Assembly: GCF_026236535.1 (NCBI RefSeq)
Contig: NZ_JAHTMW010000021.1
Span: 62,001-126,000 of the forward strand
Source: Streptomyces sp. SKN60
Lineage (GTDB): Bacteria; Actinomycetota; Actinomycetes; Streptomycetales; Streptomycetaceae
Direction of reading: 5' to 3'
DNA length: 64,000 nucleotides
Position numbers and translations under genes: made by a program. Of the stretch, positions 24,584 to 33,153 are shown in pieces. The notes beneath the pieces were generated by a model, which saw nothing but the letters and a program-made list of their open reading frames with translations, did no database searches and had not been told where the DNA came from. Positions within the stretch are counted from its first letter, which is position 1. Every line of letters starts with the position of its first letter.

Positions 24584-27336
24584 GCCCCGACCGGCCCGAC
24601 GAGCAAGGCGTGGCGACGGGGCTGAGCCGACCCGGCCTTCGCGGCCGCGAAGCCGAGCTGGAGCAGCTGCGCGCCCTGGTCGAGGCGGTGCGCGACGGTG
24701 AGGGAGGCGCGATCGCGTTGCTCCTCGGCGAGCCCGGGATCGGGAAGACCTCGCTGCTCCAGGAGGCCCTCTCGCTCGCACGGGCCCAGGGATTCCTCGT
24801 CAGCCACGGACGCGCCGAGGAACTGCACGAGCTGGCACCGCTCGCCTCACTGGCCTCGGGCCTCGTGCACGGTGACCCGCCGCTGCTCTCGGGCACGGAC
24901 TTCGCGGACCTCGCCGGCATCCACGACCAGCGCATCTGGCTCGTCGAACGACTGGCCCAGCTGATCGAGGAACGCTCGGCGGGCACACCCGTACTGATCG
25001 CGGTCGACGACGTCCAATGGGCTGACCCGCTGAGCCGGTTCGCCCTGAGCGTCCTGCCGGCACGGCTGCTCAGCTCCCCGGTCCTCTGGCTGCTCACGGG
25101 CAGGGAGGACCCGGAACTGTACGGGCAGGGGCCGCTGACGACGACCCTCCCTCTGCGGCCGCTGTCCGAGACGGCCCTGGCCGAGCTGGCACGTGACGTC
25201 CTCGGCGGGGACGCGCCGGCGCAGGTCGAGGAGCTCCTCGACGGGGCCGGCGGCAACCCCTTCCTCGCGGCCGAGATGCTCTCGGGCATTGCGGCGACGG
25301 GCGTGGACCGGCCGGAACCGCCCGAGCCGCTGGTCCTCGGGGTACGCGGCCGACTGGCCGGCCTCCGGCCGGACACGCTGCACTTCCTGCGGATCGGGTC
25401 GGTCCTCGGCCGCGCGTTCTCGCTCGCGGACGCCGCCGCCCTGTGCGGCCGGCCCGCCTCAGGACTCAGCGCCGAAGTGGACGAGGCGATCGCCGCCGGC
25501 CTCCTCCACGACGACGGTGAACGCCTCCTGTTCCGCCACGACCTGCTCCGCCAGGCGGTGTACGCCGACCTCGCCCCCTCCGTACGCCGGGCACTGCACC
25601 GGGAGGCCGCGAGCCGGCTCGTCGCGGCGGGCCGGAGCTCCGCCGACGCGGTCCCGCATCTGCTGAAGAGCGCCGAACCCGGCGACATGGAGGCGATCGG
25701 ACTCCTCGGCACAGCCGCCGAGGACGTGATCGCCGTGATGCCCGACCTCGCCGCCGACCTGGCCGTACGCGCCCTGGAACTCGTACCGCCCCGTGCGCCC
25801 ATGGCGTACGACGTGGGGGAGCAGGCCATCGTCGCGCTGACCCGCGCGGGCCGGTACACGCAGGCACGGGACACCGGCGACGCGCTGCTCGCCCGGCAGC
25901 CGCCCCTGGACGTCTTCGCCCGCCTGCAGTCCGTACTCGGCGACACACTCTGGCACCTCGACGACGTCCCCGAGCTGACCCGCCGCACGACGACGGCGCT
26001 GGCAGCCGTCACCGACCCGGCGATCCGGGCCCGGCTGACTGCCCGGCATGCCCTGGCCCGGTCACGCGGGAGCGACCTCGGGGCCGCTCGCGAGACCGGG
26101 GAACGGGCGCTCGCCGAGGCGGAGCGAGCAGGCGACCGGGAGGCCCGCGTCCTCGCACTGTGGGGTCTCGGCGAGATCGCCCTCAACGCGGGCGACTGCG
26201 CCGCCGCCGTCGAACACCACACGGCACTGAGCGTGTTCGACTCGGCCTTCCTTCCCGAGGAGGCCGTCGCCCTGATCCACATGGACGACTTCGACGCCGT
26301 ACGGCGACTGCTCAGAACGGCGGACGACGTTCCCCTGCGCCCCGCCATGCTCATCTGGGCCCAGGGAACCCTGAACATGGGGCTCGGGCGGCTCGACGAC
26401 GCGGACGCCGACTTCGTCACCGCCGAGCGTCTCGAAGCGGACCTCCACGTGCCCGGCAACCTGGTCAACATCCGCGTCAACCGCGGCCTCCTCGCGATGC
26501 TGCGCGGCGACCGCGAGGCCGCGCGGGAACACCTGGACGTCGTGCGGGCGACCGTGGCCGACCGGCCGAACACGGGCAACCACGCCACGCACCGGTACTT
26601 CGAGGCCGTCGTCGCCGACGCCGACGGCGACCACACGGCAGCGGCCGAACTCGTCCGGTCGGTGCAGCGCGACCACCCCTTCCTCCGGTGGCGGCTTCTG
26701 CGCCCCCATGTCGTCCAGGCCGTGCGGATCGCCCTGCGTGGCGGGGACCGGAAGCTGGCCGGGGACCTCGCGGCCCAGGCCGCCGCACACGCCACCCGCA
26801 ACCCCACCGTGCCGACCGCCCAGGGGACGGCCGCCCACGCGTCCGCCCTGGTGAACACCGACCACGGACTCCTGGAGCGGGCGGTGGGCCTCCTCCTCGA
26901 CGGCCCCCGGCCGCTGTCCCTCGCCGCCGCATCCGCCGACCTCGGGCGCGCACTTCTGGCCTCGGACGCCGCCGCCGCGACACTCGCCCTGACCAGGGCG
27001 CACGACCTCTACGCCCAGGCCGGGGCCGACGCCGAGGCCGACCGGGTCCGGGCCGAACTGGAACGGGCCACACGCCGCCCCGGTCGGCGCACCGGACGCC
27101 TCAGGCCGCGCACCGACCAGGGCTGGGACGCGCTCACGGCCTCGGAACGGAAGGTGGCCCGGCTGATCGCCGCGGGTCACACCAACCGGTCGGCCGCGGA
27201 GGCCCTCGTCGTCTCCCCGCACACGGTCAACACCCATCTGTCGTCGATCTTCCGCAAGCTCGCGGTACGTTCGAGGGTCCACCTGGCCCGGATCGTCCTG
27301 GCGGAGGACGACAACGGAACGGCCACCGACGGCTGA
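24580..27336 (+). CDS. LAL-type LuxR regulator (ATPase plus HTH)
   Basis: A 918-residue regulator. The N-terminal AAA-type ATPase has an intact Walker A, GEPGIGKTS, near residue 50 and Walker B VLIAVDDVQWAD near residue 138. A long helical middle part of TPR-like repeats follows, and the C-terminal LuxR HTH is TASERKVARLIAAGHTNRSA followed by SPHTVNTHLSSIFRKL. Proteins of this size class (MalT-like) bind an inducer in the middle part. The ATGA overlap with the sugar permease makes it the likely regulator of that uptake operon, perhaps through the inverted repeat at 21313. Confidence 0.88.
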   Translation: MSPDRPDEQGVATGLSRPGLRGREAELEQLRALVEAVRDGEGGAIALLLGEPGIGKTSLLQEALSLARAQGFLVSHGRAEELHELAPLASLASGLVHGDPPLLSGTDFADLAGIHDQRIWLVERLAQLIEERSAGTPVLIAVDDVQWADPLSRFALSVLPARLLSSPVLWLLTGREDPELYGQGPLTTTLPLRPLSETALAELARDVLGGDAPAQVEELLDGAGGNPFLAAEMLSGIAATGVDRPEPPEPLVLGVRGRLAGLRPDTLHFLRIGSVLGRAFSLADAAALCGRPASGLSAEVDEAIAAGLLHDDGERLLFRHDLLRQAVYADLAPSVRRALHREAASRLVAAGRSSADAVPHLLKSAEPGDMEAIGLLGTAAEDVIAVMPDLAADLAVRALELVPPRAPMAYDVGEQAIVALTRAGRYTQARDTGDALLARQPPLDVFARLQSVLGDTLWHLDDVPELTRRTTTALAAVTDPAIRARLTARHALARSRGSDLGAARETGERALAEAERAGDREARVLALWGLGEIALNAGDCAAAVEHHTALSVFDSAFLPEEAVALIHMDDFDAVRRLLRTADDVPLRPAMLIWAQGTLNMGLGRLDDADADFVTAERLEADLHVPGNLVNIRVNRGLLAMLRGDREAAREHLDVVRATVADRPNTGNHATHRYFEAVVADADGDHTAAAELVRSVQRDHPFLRWRLLRPHVVQAVRIALRGGDRKLAGDLAAQAAAHATRNPTVPTAQGTAAHASALVNTDHGLLERAVGLLLDGPRPLSLAAASADLGRALLASDAAAATLALTRAHDLYAQAGADAEADRVRAELERATRRPGRRTGRLRPRTDQGWDALTASERKVARLIAAGHTNRSAAEALVVSPHTVNTHLSSIFRKLAVRSRVHLARIVLAEDDNGTATDG

Positions 27337-27470
27337 GCGCGACCTCTGCGCTCCCGTGCAAGGTGTGGTGCGCGGTACGGCAACAGGACACGCGGGGCCG
27401 GTCCTAGCGTGACGGGCATACCGCGCCGCTTCGACGCGCGGACCAGTCCACCCGAAACGAGGGAACAACC

Positions 27471-28307
27471 ATGCCGTACATCACCGTGGGCCAGGAGAAC
27501 ACCACCCCCATCGAGCTGTACTTCGAGGACCAGGGCGCCGGGCAGCCCGTCGTCCTCATCCACGGCTTCCCGCTCGACGGCCACTCCTGGGAGCGCCAGA
27601 GCGCCGCTCTGCTCGACGCCGGCTACCGAGTGATCACGTACGACCGCCGCGGCTTCGGGCAGTCCTCCCAGCCGACCACCGGCTACGACTACGACACCTT
27701 CGCCGCCGACCTGAACACCGTGATGGAGACCCTCGACCTGAAGGACGCCGTCCTCGTCGGCTTCTCCATGGGCACCGGCGAGGTCGCCCGCTACGTCGCC
27801 ACGTACGGCTCCGGCCGCGTCGCCAAGGTCGCTTTCCTAGCCTCGCTCGAGCCCTGCCTGCTCAAGAGCGACGACAACCCGGACGGCGTCGCCCCGAAGG
27901 AGTTCTTCGACGGCGTCGTGGCCGCCGTCAAGGCCGACCGGTACGCCTACTACACCGCCTTCTTCAACGACTTCTACAACCTCGACGAGAACCTGGGCAG
28001 CCGCATCAGCGAGGAGGCCGTCCGCAACAGCTGGAACACCGCGGCCCGCGGCGGCTCCTTCGCCGCCTCCGCCGCGCCGGCCACCTGGTACACCGACTTC
28101 CGCGCCGACATCCCCGCCGTCGACGTGCCGGCCCTGATCCTGCACGGCACCGCCGACCGCATCCTGCCCGCCGAGGGCACCGCGCGCCCCTTCCACAAGG
28201 CGCTCCCGTCGGCCGACTACGTCGAGATCGAGGGCGCCCCGCACGGTCTGCTGTGGACCCACGCCGAGGAGGTCAACACCGCCCTCCTCGCCTTCCTGGC
28301 GAAGTGA
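27471..28307 (+). CDS. Alpha/beta-hydrolase (non-heme haloperoxidase/arylesterase type)
   Basis: A 278-residue hydrolase with HGFPLDGHSW (oxyanion), YDRRGFGQS, nucleophile GFSMGTGE, acid in GTADRILP and His in GAPHGLLW. This matches the bacterial cofactor-free perhydrolase/arylesterase group. ATG 27471 is preceded by a GAGGGA site. It stands alone between a LuxR gene and a hairpin at 28328, so it is probably monocistronic. Confidence 0.88.
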   Translation: MPYITVGQENTTPIELYFEDQGAGQPVVLIHGFPLDGHSWERQSAALLDAGYRVITYDRRGFGQSSQPTTGYDYDTFAADLNTVMETLDLKDAVLVGFSMGTGEVARYVATYGSGRVAKVAFLASLEPCLLKSDDNPDGVAPKEFFDGVVAAVKADRYAYYTAFFNDFYNLDENLGSRISEEAVRNSWNTAARGGSFAASAAPATWYTDFRADIPAVDVPALILHGTADRILPAEGTARPFHKALPSADYVEIEGAPHGLLWTHAEEVNTALLAFLAK

Positions 28308-28327
28308 CACCGCACCGTTGACCGGCC

Positions 28328-28355
28328 GGGTGACGTCGGAGCCCCGGCGTCACCC
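28328..28355 (+). terminator. Candidate hairpin terminator
   Basis: GGGTGACG (28328-28335) and CGTCACCC (28348-28355) form a perfect 8-bp stem with a GC-rich 12-base loop, 20 bp after the hydrolase stop. No T-run follows, as is common in high-GC actinobacteria. Confidence 0.5.
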
Positions 28356-28427
28356 CGCCCCCGGTTTCCCCGGGTCCCCCGGCTTCCCGGCGCGGGAACC
28401 GGACGAGCTCAGGAGAGCAGACACCCC

Positions 28428-29513
28428 ATGCAGTTCGGCATCTTCACCGTGGGGGACGTGACCCCCGACCCCACCACCGGCCGCACTCCGACCGAACACG
28501 AGCGCATCAAGGCGATGGTCGCCATCGCGCTCAAGGCAGAGGAGGTCGGCCTTGACGTCTTCGCGACCGGCGAGCACCACAACCCGCCGTTCGTACCGTC
28601 GTCACCGACCACCATGCTCGGCTACATCGCGGCCCGCACCGAGAAACTGATCCTGTCCACGTCCACGACGCTGATCACCACCAACGACCCGGTGAAGATC
28701 GCCGAGGACTACGCGATGCTCCAGCACCTGGCCGACGGCCGGGTCGACCTCATGCTGGGCCGCGGCAACACCGGCCCCGTCTACCCGTGGTTCGGACAGG
28801 ACGTCCGCCAGGGCATCAACCTCGCCAAGGAGAACTACGCGCTGCTGCGCCGGCTGTGGCGCGAGGACGTCGTGGACTGGGAGGGCTCGTTCCGTACCCC
28901 GCTCCAGGCTTTCACCTCGGCACCGCGGCCCCTGGACGGCGTCCCGCCCTTCGTCTGGCACGGATCCATCAGGTCCCCCGAGATCGCGGAGCAGGCCGCC
29001 TTCTACGGCGACGGCTTCTTCCACAACAACATCTTCTGGCCGGCCGACCACACCCGGCGCATGGTGCAGCTGTACCGGCGCCGGTTCGCGCATCACGGTC
29101 ACGGCCGGCCGGAGGACGCCGTCGTCGGCCTGGGCGGCCAGGTCTTCATGCGGAAGAACTCCCAGGACGCCGTACGGGAGTTCCGGCCCTACTTCGACAA
29201 CGCGCCGGTGTACGGCCACGGCCCGTCGCTGGAGGACTTCACCGAGCAGACCCCGCTGACGGTGGGCTCTCCCCAGCAGGTCATCGAGCGGACCCTGTCG
29301 TTCCGGGAGACCGTCGGCGACTACCAGCGCCAGCTGTTCCTCATGGACCACGCGGGCCTGCCCCTGAAGACCGTCCTCGAACAGCTCGACATCCTCGGCG
29401 AGGAGGTCGTGCCCGTGCTGCGGAGGGAATTCGCCAACGGACGTCCGGCCGACGTGCCGGAGGCCCCCACGCACGCGTCCCTGCGAGCCGTCGGGGAGGT
29501 GTCCGCCGCGTGA
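28428..29513 (+). CDS. LLM-class flavin-dependent monooxygenase, CE1758-like family
   Basis: A 361-residue luciferase-like monooxygenase. Hallmarks are the start MQFGIFTVGD, the ATGEHHNPPF segment and LADGRVDLMLGRGNTGPVYPW. It uses reduced FMN and oxygen. The FMN reductase of the partnered CE1759 family is encoded directly downstream with a 4-base overlap (GTGA), so the pair works as a two-component monooxygenase. The organic substrate is unknown. Confidence 0.88.
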   Translation: MQFGIFTVGDVTPDPTTGRTPTEHERIKAMVAIALKAEEVGLDVFATGEHHNPPFVPSSPTTMLGYIAARTEKLILSTSTTLITTNDPVKIAEDYAMLQHLADGRVDLMLGRGNTGPVYPWFGQDVRQGINLAKENYALLRRLWREDVVDWEGSFRTPLQAFTSAPRPLDGVPPFVWHGSIRSPEIAEQAAFYGDGFFHNNIFWPADHTRRMVQLYRRRFAHHGHGRPEDAVVGLGGQVFMRKNSQDAVREFRPYFDNAPVYGHGPSLEDFTEQTPLTVGSPQQVIERTLSFRETVGDYQRQLFLMDHAGLPLKTVLEQLDILGEEVVPVLRREFANGRPADVPEAPTHASLRAVGEVSAA

Positions 29514-30124
29514 AGCTGATCGTCGTCTCCGCCGGGCTGAGCACCCCCTCCTCCACCCGCCTGCTCGCGAACCGGCTGACCGAGTCGGCCCGCGACGAAC
29601 TCACCGTCCGGGGGCACGAGGCGTCGACGGAGGTCGTGGAGCTGCGCGAACTGGCCGGCGACATCGCCAACCACCTCGTGACCGGGTTCCCACCGCCGCG
29701 ACTGTGCGCCGCGATCGACGCGGTCACGGCGGCTGACGGTCTGATCGTCGTGACCCCCGTGTTCGCGGCCTCCTACAGCGGTCTCTTCAAGTCCTTCTTC
29801 GACGTGATCGACCCGGACGCCCTCTCCGGGAAGCCGGTCCTGATCGCGGCGACGGGCGGCACGGCCCGTCACTCCCTGGTACTGGAGCACGCCGTCCGCC
29901 CGCTCTTCGCCTATCTCCGCGCCGTCGTCGTCCCCACCGCCGTGTTCGCTGCCTCCGAGGACTGGGGCTCGGGGGGAGACGAGTACACCGACGGCCTGCC
30001 CGGCCGCGTCCACCGGGCGGGCGCCGGACTCGCCGCGCTCATGGCGGCCCGCCCGGTCGGGGAAGAGCCCGAGGACGACGTCACCGTCCTCGAACGGCAA
30101 CTCGCCGACCTGCGCTTCGACTGA
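29510..30124 (+). CDS. NADPH-dependent FMN reductase, CE1759-like family
   Basis: A 204-residue flavodoxin-fold reductase. The FMN-binding loop is SAGLSTPSSTRLLANRL, and PVFAASYSGLFKSFFDV carries the conserved ribityl-contact strand. GTG 29510 overlaps the monooxygenase stop. It should supply reduced FMN to that enzyme. Length and motifs are normal for the family. Confidence 0.88.
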   Translation: MKLIVVSAGLSTPSSTRLLANRLTESARDELTVRGHEASTEVVELRELAGDIANHLVTGFPPPRLCAAIDAVTAADGLIVVTPVFAASYSGLFKSFFDVIDPDALSGKPVLIAATGGTARHSLVLEHAVRPLFAYLRAVVVPTAVFAASEDWGSGGDEYTDGLPGRVHRAGAGLAALMAARPVGEEPEDDVTVLERQLADLRFD

Positions 30125-30183
30125 GACGGGCCCCGGGCCTGGCGACGCCGGGGTGGTTCACATGGTTCATACTGTTCCGCCGT

Positions 30184-33018
30184 ATGAGCGTGAACCGAGT
30201 GACGACAAGGACCGTGCCCGAGCACCTCGACGGCGTTCGGACACCCCTCCGGGGCAGGGACGCCGAACTGGCGTTCATCGAGGAGCGGCTCGACGCGCTC
30301 GGCCGGGGCGAGGGCGGGATCGTCCGCGTCGAGGGCCCCGCCGGAATCGGCAGGTCCAGGATCCTCGCCGAGGCCGCGGCGGCCGCGAGGCGGCGCGGGA
30401 CGCGGGTGTTCGAGGGGGCGGCGGACCCCGACGAGCAGTTCGTACCGCTCGGCCCGCTCCTCGAAGGCGTACTCTCCGGCGAGGAACCGCTGTCGGGCGC
30501 CCAACGTCTCCGGGACCTCGCCACGACACCCGGCCAACGGTTCTGGCTGCTTCAGGAGCTGGGGGACCGCCTGCGGGAGGCGGCCAGGAACGGACCCCTG
30601 CTCGTCGTCCTCGACGACCTCCAGTGGTGCGACGACCTGACCCTTCTCACGTTCCACACCCTCGCGGCGGGACTCTCGTCGCACCCGATCCTGTGGCTGG
30701 TCGCCGTGCGCGCCGGCAGCGTGCCGTCCAGAGTACGCACCACCCTGGACAGGATCCGTCAGGCGGGCGCACACGAGCTGGTCCTCGAAGCCCTGGAGGA
30801 CCGTGCGGTCGCCCGGATCGCCGAGGACGTCCTCGGCGATCCTCCCGGCCCGGACGTCCTCCGCCTCGCCCACCGTACCGAGGGGGTGCCGCAGCTGCTG
30901 ATCGAACTGCTCGGCTCGCTGCGGGAGGAGGCGGTGACGATCGAGAACGGCGCGGCCAGGCTGCCGGCCGGACCCCCCGCCCCACGGGAACTCCCCTCTG
31001 TCGTGCGCCGCCTCGACCAGCTGTCCGACGAGGCGCGGGAGCTGGTGCAGACGGCGGCCGCCGTGGGCGGCACGGTCACCGTCGCACTGCTCGCCGAACT
31101 GCTCGGCAGGTCCTCGGCGGCGCTCATCACAGCCGTGCGGGAATCCCTCGATGCCGATCTGCTCACCGAGAGCGGCGATCGCCTCGCCTTCCGCCACGAC
31201 CTGATCCGCGAGGCGGTGGAAGCCGGCCTCCCCCTGCCCCTGCGTCAGGCCCTGAGCCGTCAGGTCGCCGGGCTGCCGCCGGGGAGAGCACCGGCTGATG
31301 CCGCGGCGGCCGAGAGAGGGGCGCCGGGGGACGCCGCGGAGGCCGACCGGCTGCGCACCGAAGCGGCGGAACTCGCGGCCACCGCTCCTGGACCCGCCGC
31401 GGAGCGCAGCCTCAAGGCCCTGGAACTCACCGCGGCGGACGCTCCGGAGCGTCCGCGGGTCATCGCCGAGACGATCCCGCTGCTCTGGCAGACGGGCCGT
31501 GCCGCCCAGGCGCGTGAACTGGGAGCCACCGCCCTGGCGGCCGGCGGACTCGGACCCGAGGACGAGGCGAGCATCCGCCTCGCCCTGGCACGCCTCGCCG
31601 TACCGTTCGACTTCTCCGACGCGGTCCGGCAGGCCCGCGCCGGGGCGGCACTGCCCGGGATCTCCCCGACCACGAAGGGGCGACTGCTCGCCATGCTCGC
31701 CGTCGGCCTGTCGATGTCGGGCGAACACGCGGCGGCCGAGCAGGTCGCCGCGGAGGCGTGGGAGACTGCGGCGACAGCGGGGGACCGCACCGCCGAGGCC
31801 ACGCTGACGACCGTCCGCTCGGCCGTCAGCTTCCACCGCATGGACCTGGCCGAAGCGTTCCGGCAGGCCGAGCGGTCCGCCGCGCTGGCCGACGCGCTGG
31901 GCGTCAGCACCTCGCTGTGGGTGCCGGAGGCCTTGTGGCACGCCCTCCTGTCGAACACCACCGGACGCACCGCGGAGGCGCTGGCCGTCGCGGAGGAGGG
32001 CATCCGGATCTCCAGCGAGCAGGGCCGGACGGCCGCCACCCGCATGTGGCTCATGACCCGCACCCGCATCCTTCTGGAGACCGGACGGCTGTCGGACGCC
32101 CGGGCAGACGCCGAAGCCGCGTCCCCCACGGCCGACGATCTCGGCCCGGGCAACCTCGCCGACGTCACGCTCCGGTACGTGATGCTGCGCGTCGCCCTCC
32201 ACACCGGCGACCGGCAGACCGCAGAAGCGTACGCGGCGGAGGCGAGGCGCATGCGGAGCGACGGCGCACCCGTCGTCCGGCACTTCGGCACCTGGATGCT
32301 GGCGCTGATGGCCGACTTCGAAGGCCGGCCCGACCGCGCCATGACCGAACTCGACGCGGTGATGACATCGCCCGCCGCGGACCGCCCCGCCTACGCCGGC
32401 CTGATCGATCCGGCCGACGCCCCGGTGCTCGTCCGGCTGGCGCTGAGGGCGGGCGCGCTCGAACGGGCGGCGCAGGCGGTCGCCCAGGCCGAGCGGCGAG
32501 CCGCGCTCAATCCCGACCTCACGTTCCTCGCCGCGACCGCCGCGCACGCCCGGGGGCTCCTCGACAACGACCTCGCCCCTCTCGTACGCGCCGTCCGGCT
32601 GTACGAGGACTGCCCTCGCGTACTGGCCTGGGCGTCGGCACTGGAGGACGCCGGACGCAAGCTGGCGGCCACCCGCAAGCCCGAAGCGGTGCCGTACTTC
32701 GAGAAGGCCCTCGCGCTCTACACACGCGCGGGCGCCGAACGGGACGTCGCACGGTTGCGCCGGCGCCTTCGGGCCGTCGGTGTCCGCCGTCGGCCCTCAC
32801 CGGCCCGACTCGACGGCGAGTGGCCCGAGTTGACGCCGGCGGAGACACGGGTGGTACGGCTCGTGGCCCGAGGGCTGACCAACCGACAGGCGGCCGAGCA
32901 GCTCTCCCTCTCGCCGCACACGGTGAGTTCGCACCTGCGCCGGGCCTTCACCAAGCTGGACGTCCCCTCGCGCGCGGAGCTGACCCGGCTGGTGAAGCTC
33001 CGCGACAGCGGAGAGTAG
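30184..33018 (+). CDS. LAL-type LuxR regulator with altered Walker A
   Basis: A 944-residue regulator built like the one at 24580. The P-loop region reads GPAGIGRSR, so the invariant Lys is Arg; Walker B is LLVVLDDLQWCDD. A long helical/TPR-like middle follows, and the C-terminal HTH is TPAETRVVRLVARGLTNRQA with SPHTVSSHLRRAFTKL. Nucleotide hydrolysis may be weak or lost. It lies 59 bp after the FMN reductase gene and may control the flavin monooxygenase pair, but the sequence does not prove this. Confidence 0.87.
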   Translation: MSVNRVTTRTVPEHLDGVRTPLRGRDAELAFIEERLDALGRGEGGIVRVEGPAGIGRSRILAEAAAAARRRGTRVFEGAADPDEQFVPLGPLLEGVLSGEEPLSGAQRLRDLATTPGQRFWLLQELGDRLREAARNGPLLVVLDDLQWCDDLTLLTFHTLAAGLSSHPILWLVAVRAGSVPSRVRTTLDRIRQAGAHELVLEALEDRAVARIAEDVLGDPPGPDVLRLAHRTEGVPQLLIELLGSLREEAVTIENGAARLPAGPPAPRELPSVVRRLDQLSDEARELVQTAAAVGGTVTVALLAELLGRSSAALITAVRESLDADLLTESGDRLAFRHDLIREAVEAGLPLPLRQALSRQVAGLPPGRAPADAAAAERGAPGDAAEADRLRTEAAELAATAPGPAAERSLKALELTAADAPERPRVIAETIPLLWQTGRAAQARELGATALAAGGLGPEDEASIRLALARLAVPFDFSDAVRQARAGAALPGISPTTKGRLLAMLAVGLSMSGEHAAAEQVAAEAWETAATAGDRTAEATLTTVRSAVSFHRMDLAEAFRQAERSAALADALGVSTSLWVPEALWHALLSNTTGRTAEALAVAEEGIRISSEQGRTAATRMWLMTRTRILLETGRLSDARADAEAASPTADDLGPGNLADVTLRYVMLRVALHTGDRQTAEAYAAEARRMRSDGAPVVRHFGTWMLALMADFEGRPDRAMTELDAVMTSPAADRPAYAGLIDPADAPVLVRLALRAGALERAAQAVAQAERRAALNPDLTFLAATAAHARGLLDNDLAPLVRAVRLYEDCPRVLAWASALEDAGRKLAATRKPEAVPYFEKALALYTRAGAERDVARLRRRLRAVGVRRRPSPARLDGEWPELTPAETRVVRLVARGLTNRQAAEQLSLSPHTVSSHLRRAFTKLDVPSRAELTRLVKLRDSGE

Positions 33019-33103
33019 CTGCTTCGTATCACACGTGGCGTCATGGCAATGGACGATTCATGCGATGTGCCGACGTCGTCGTTTCCTCAGACTGATCAAG
33101 AAT

Positions 33104-33124
33104 CGCGGACTGCGGAAGTCCGCG
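33104..33124 (+). terminator. Hairpin between regulators
   Basis: CGCGGACT (33104-33111) and AGTCCGCG (33117-33124) form a perfect 8-bp stem with a 5-base loop, between the LuxR stop and the XRE/NB-ARC start. It could end the upstream transcript or act as an operator for the downstream gene. Confidence 0.4.
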
Positions 33125-33153
33125 TGGGCAGTTGATCGAGAGAGGAACAGCGC

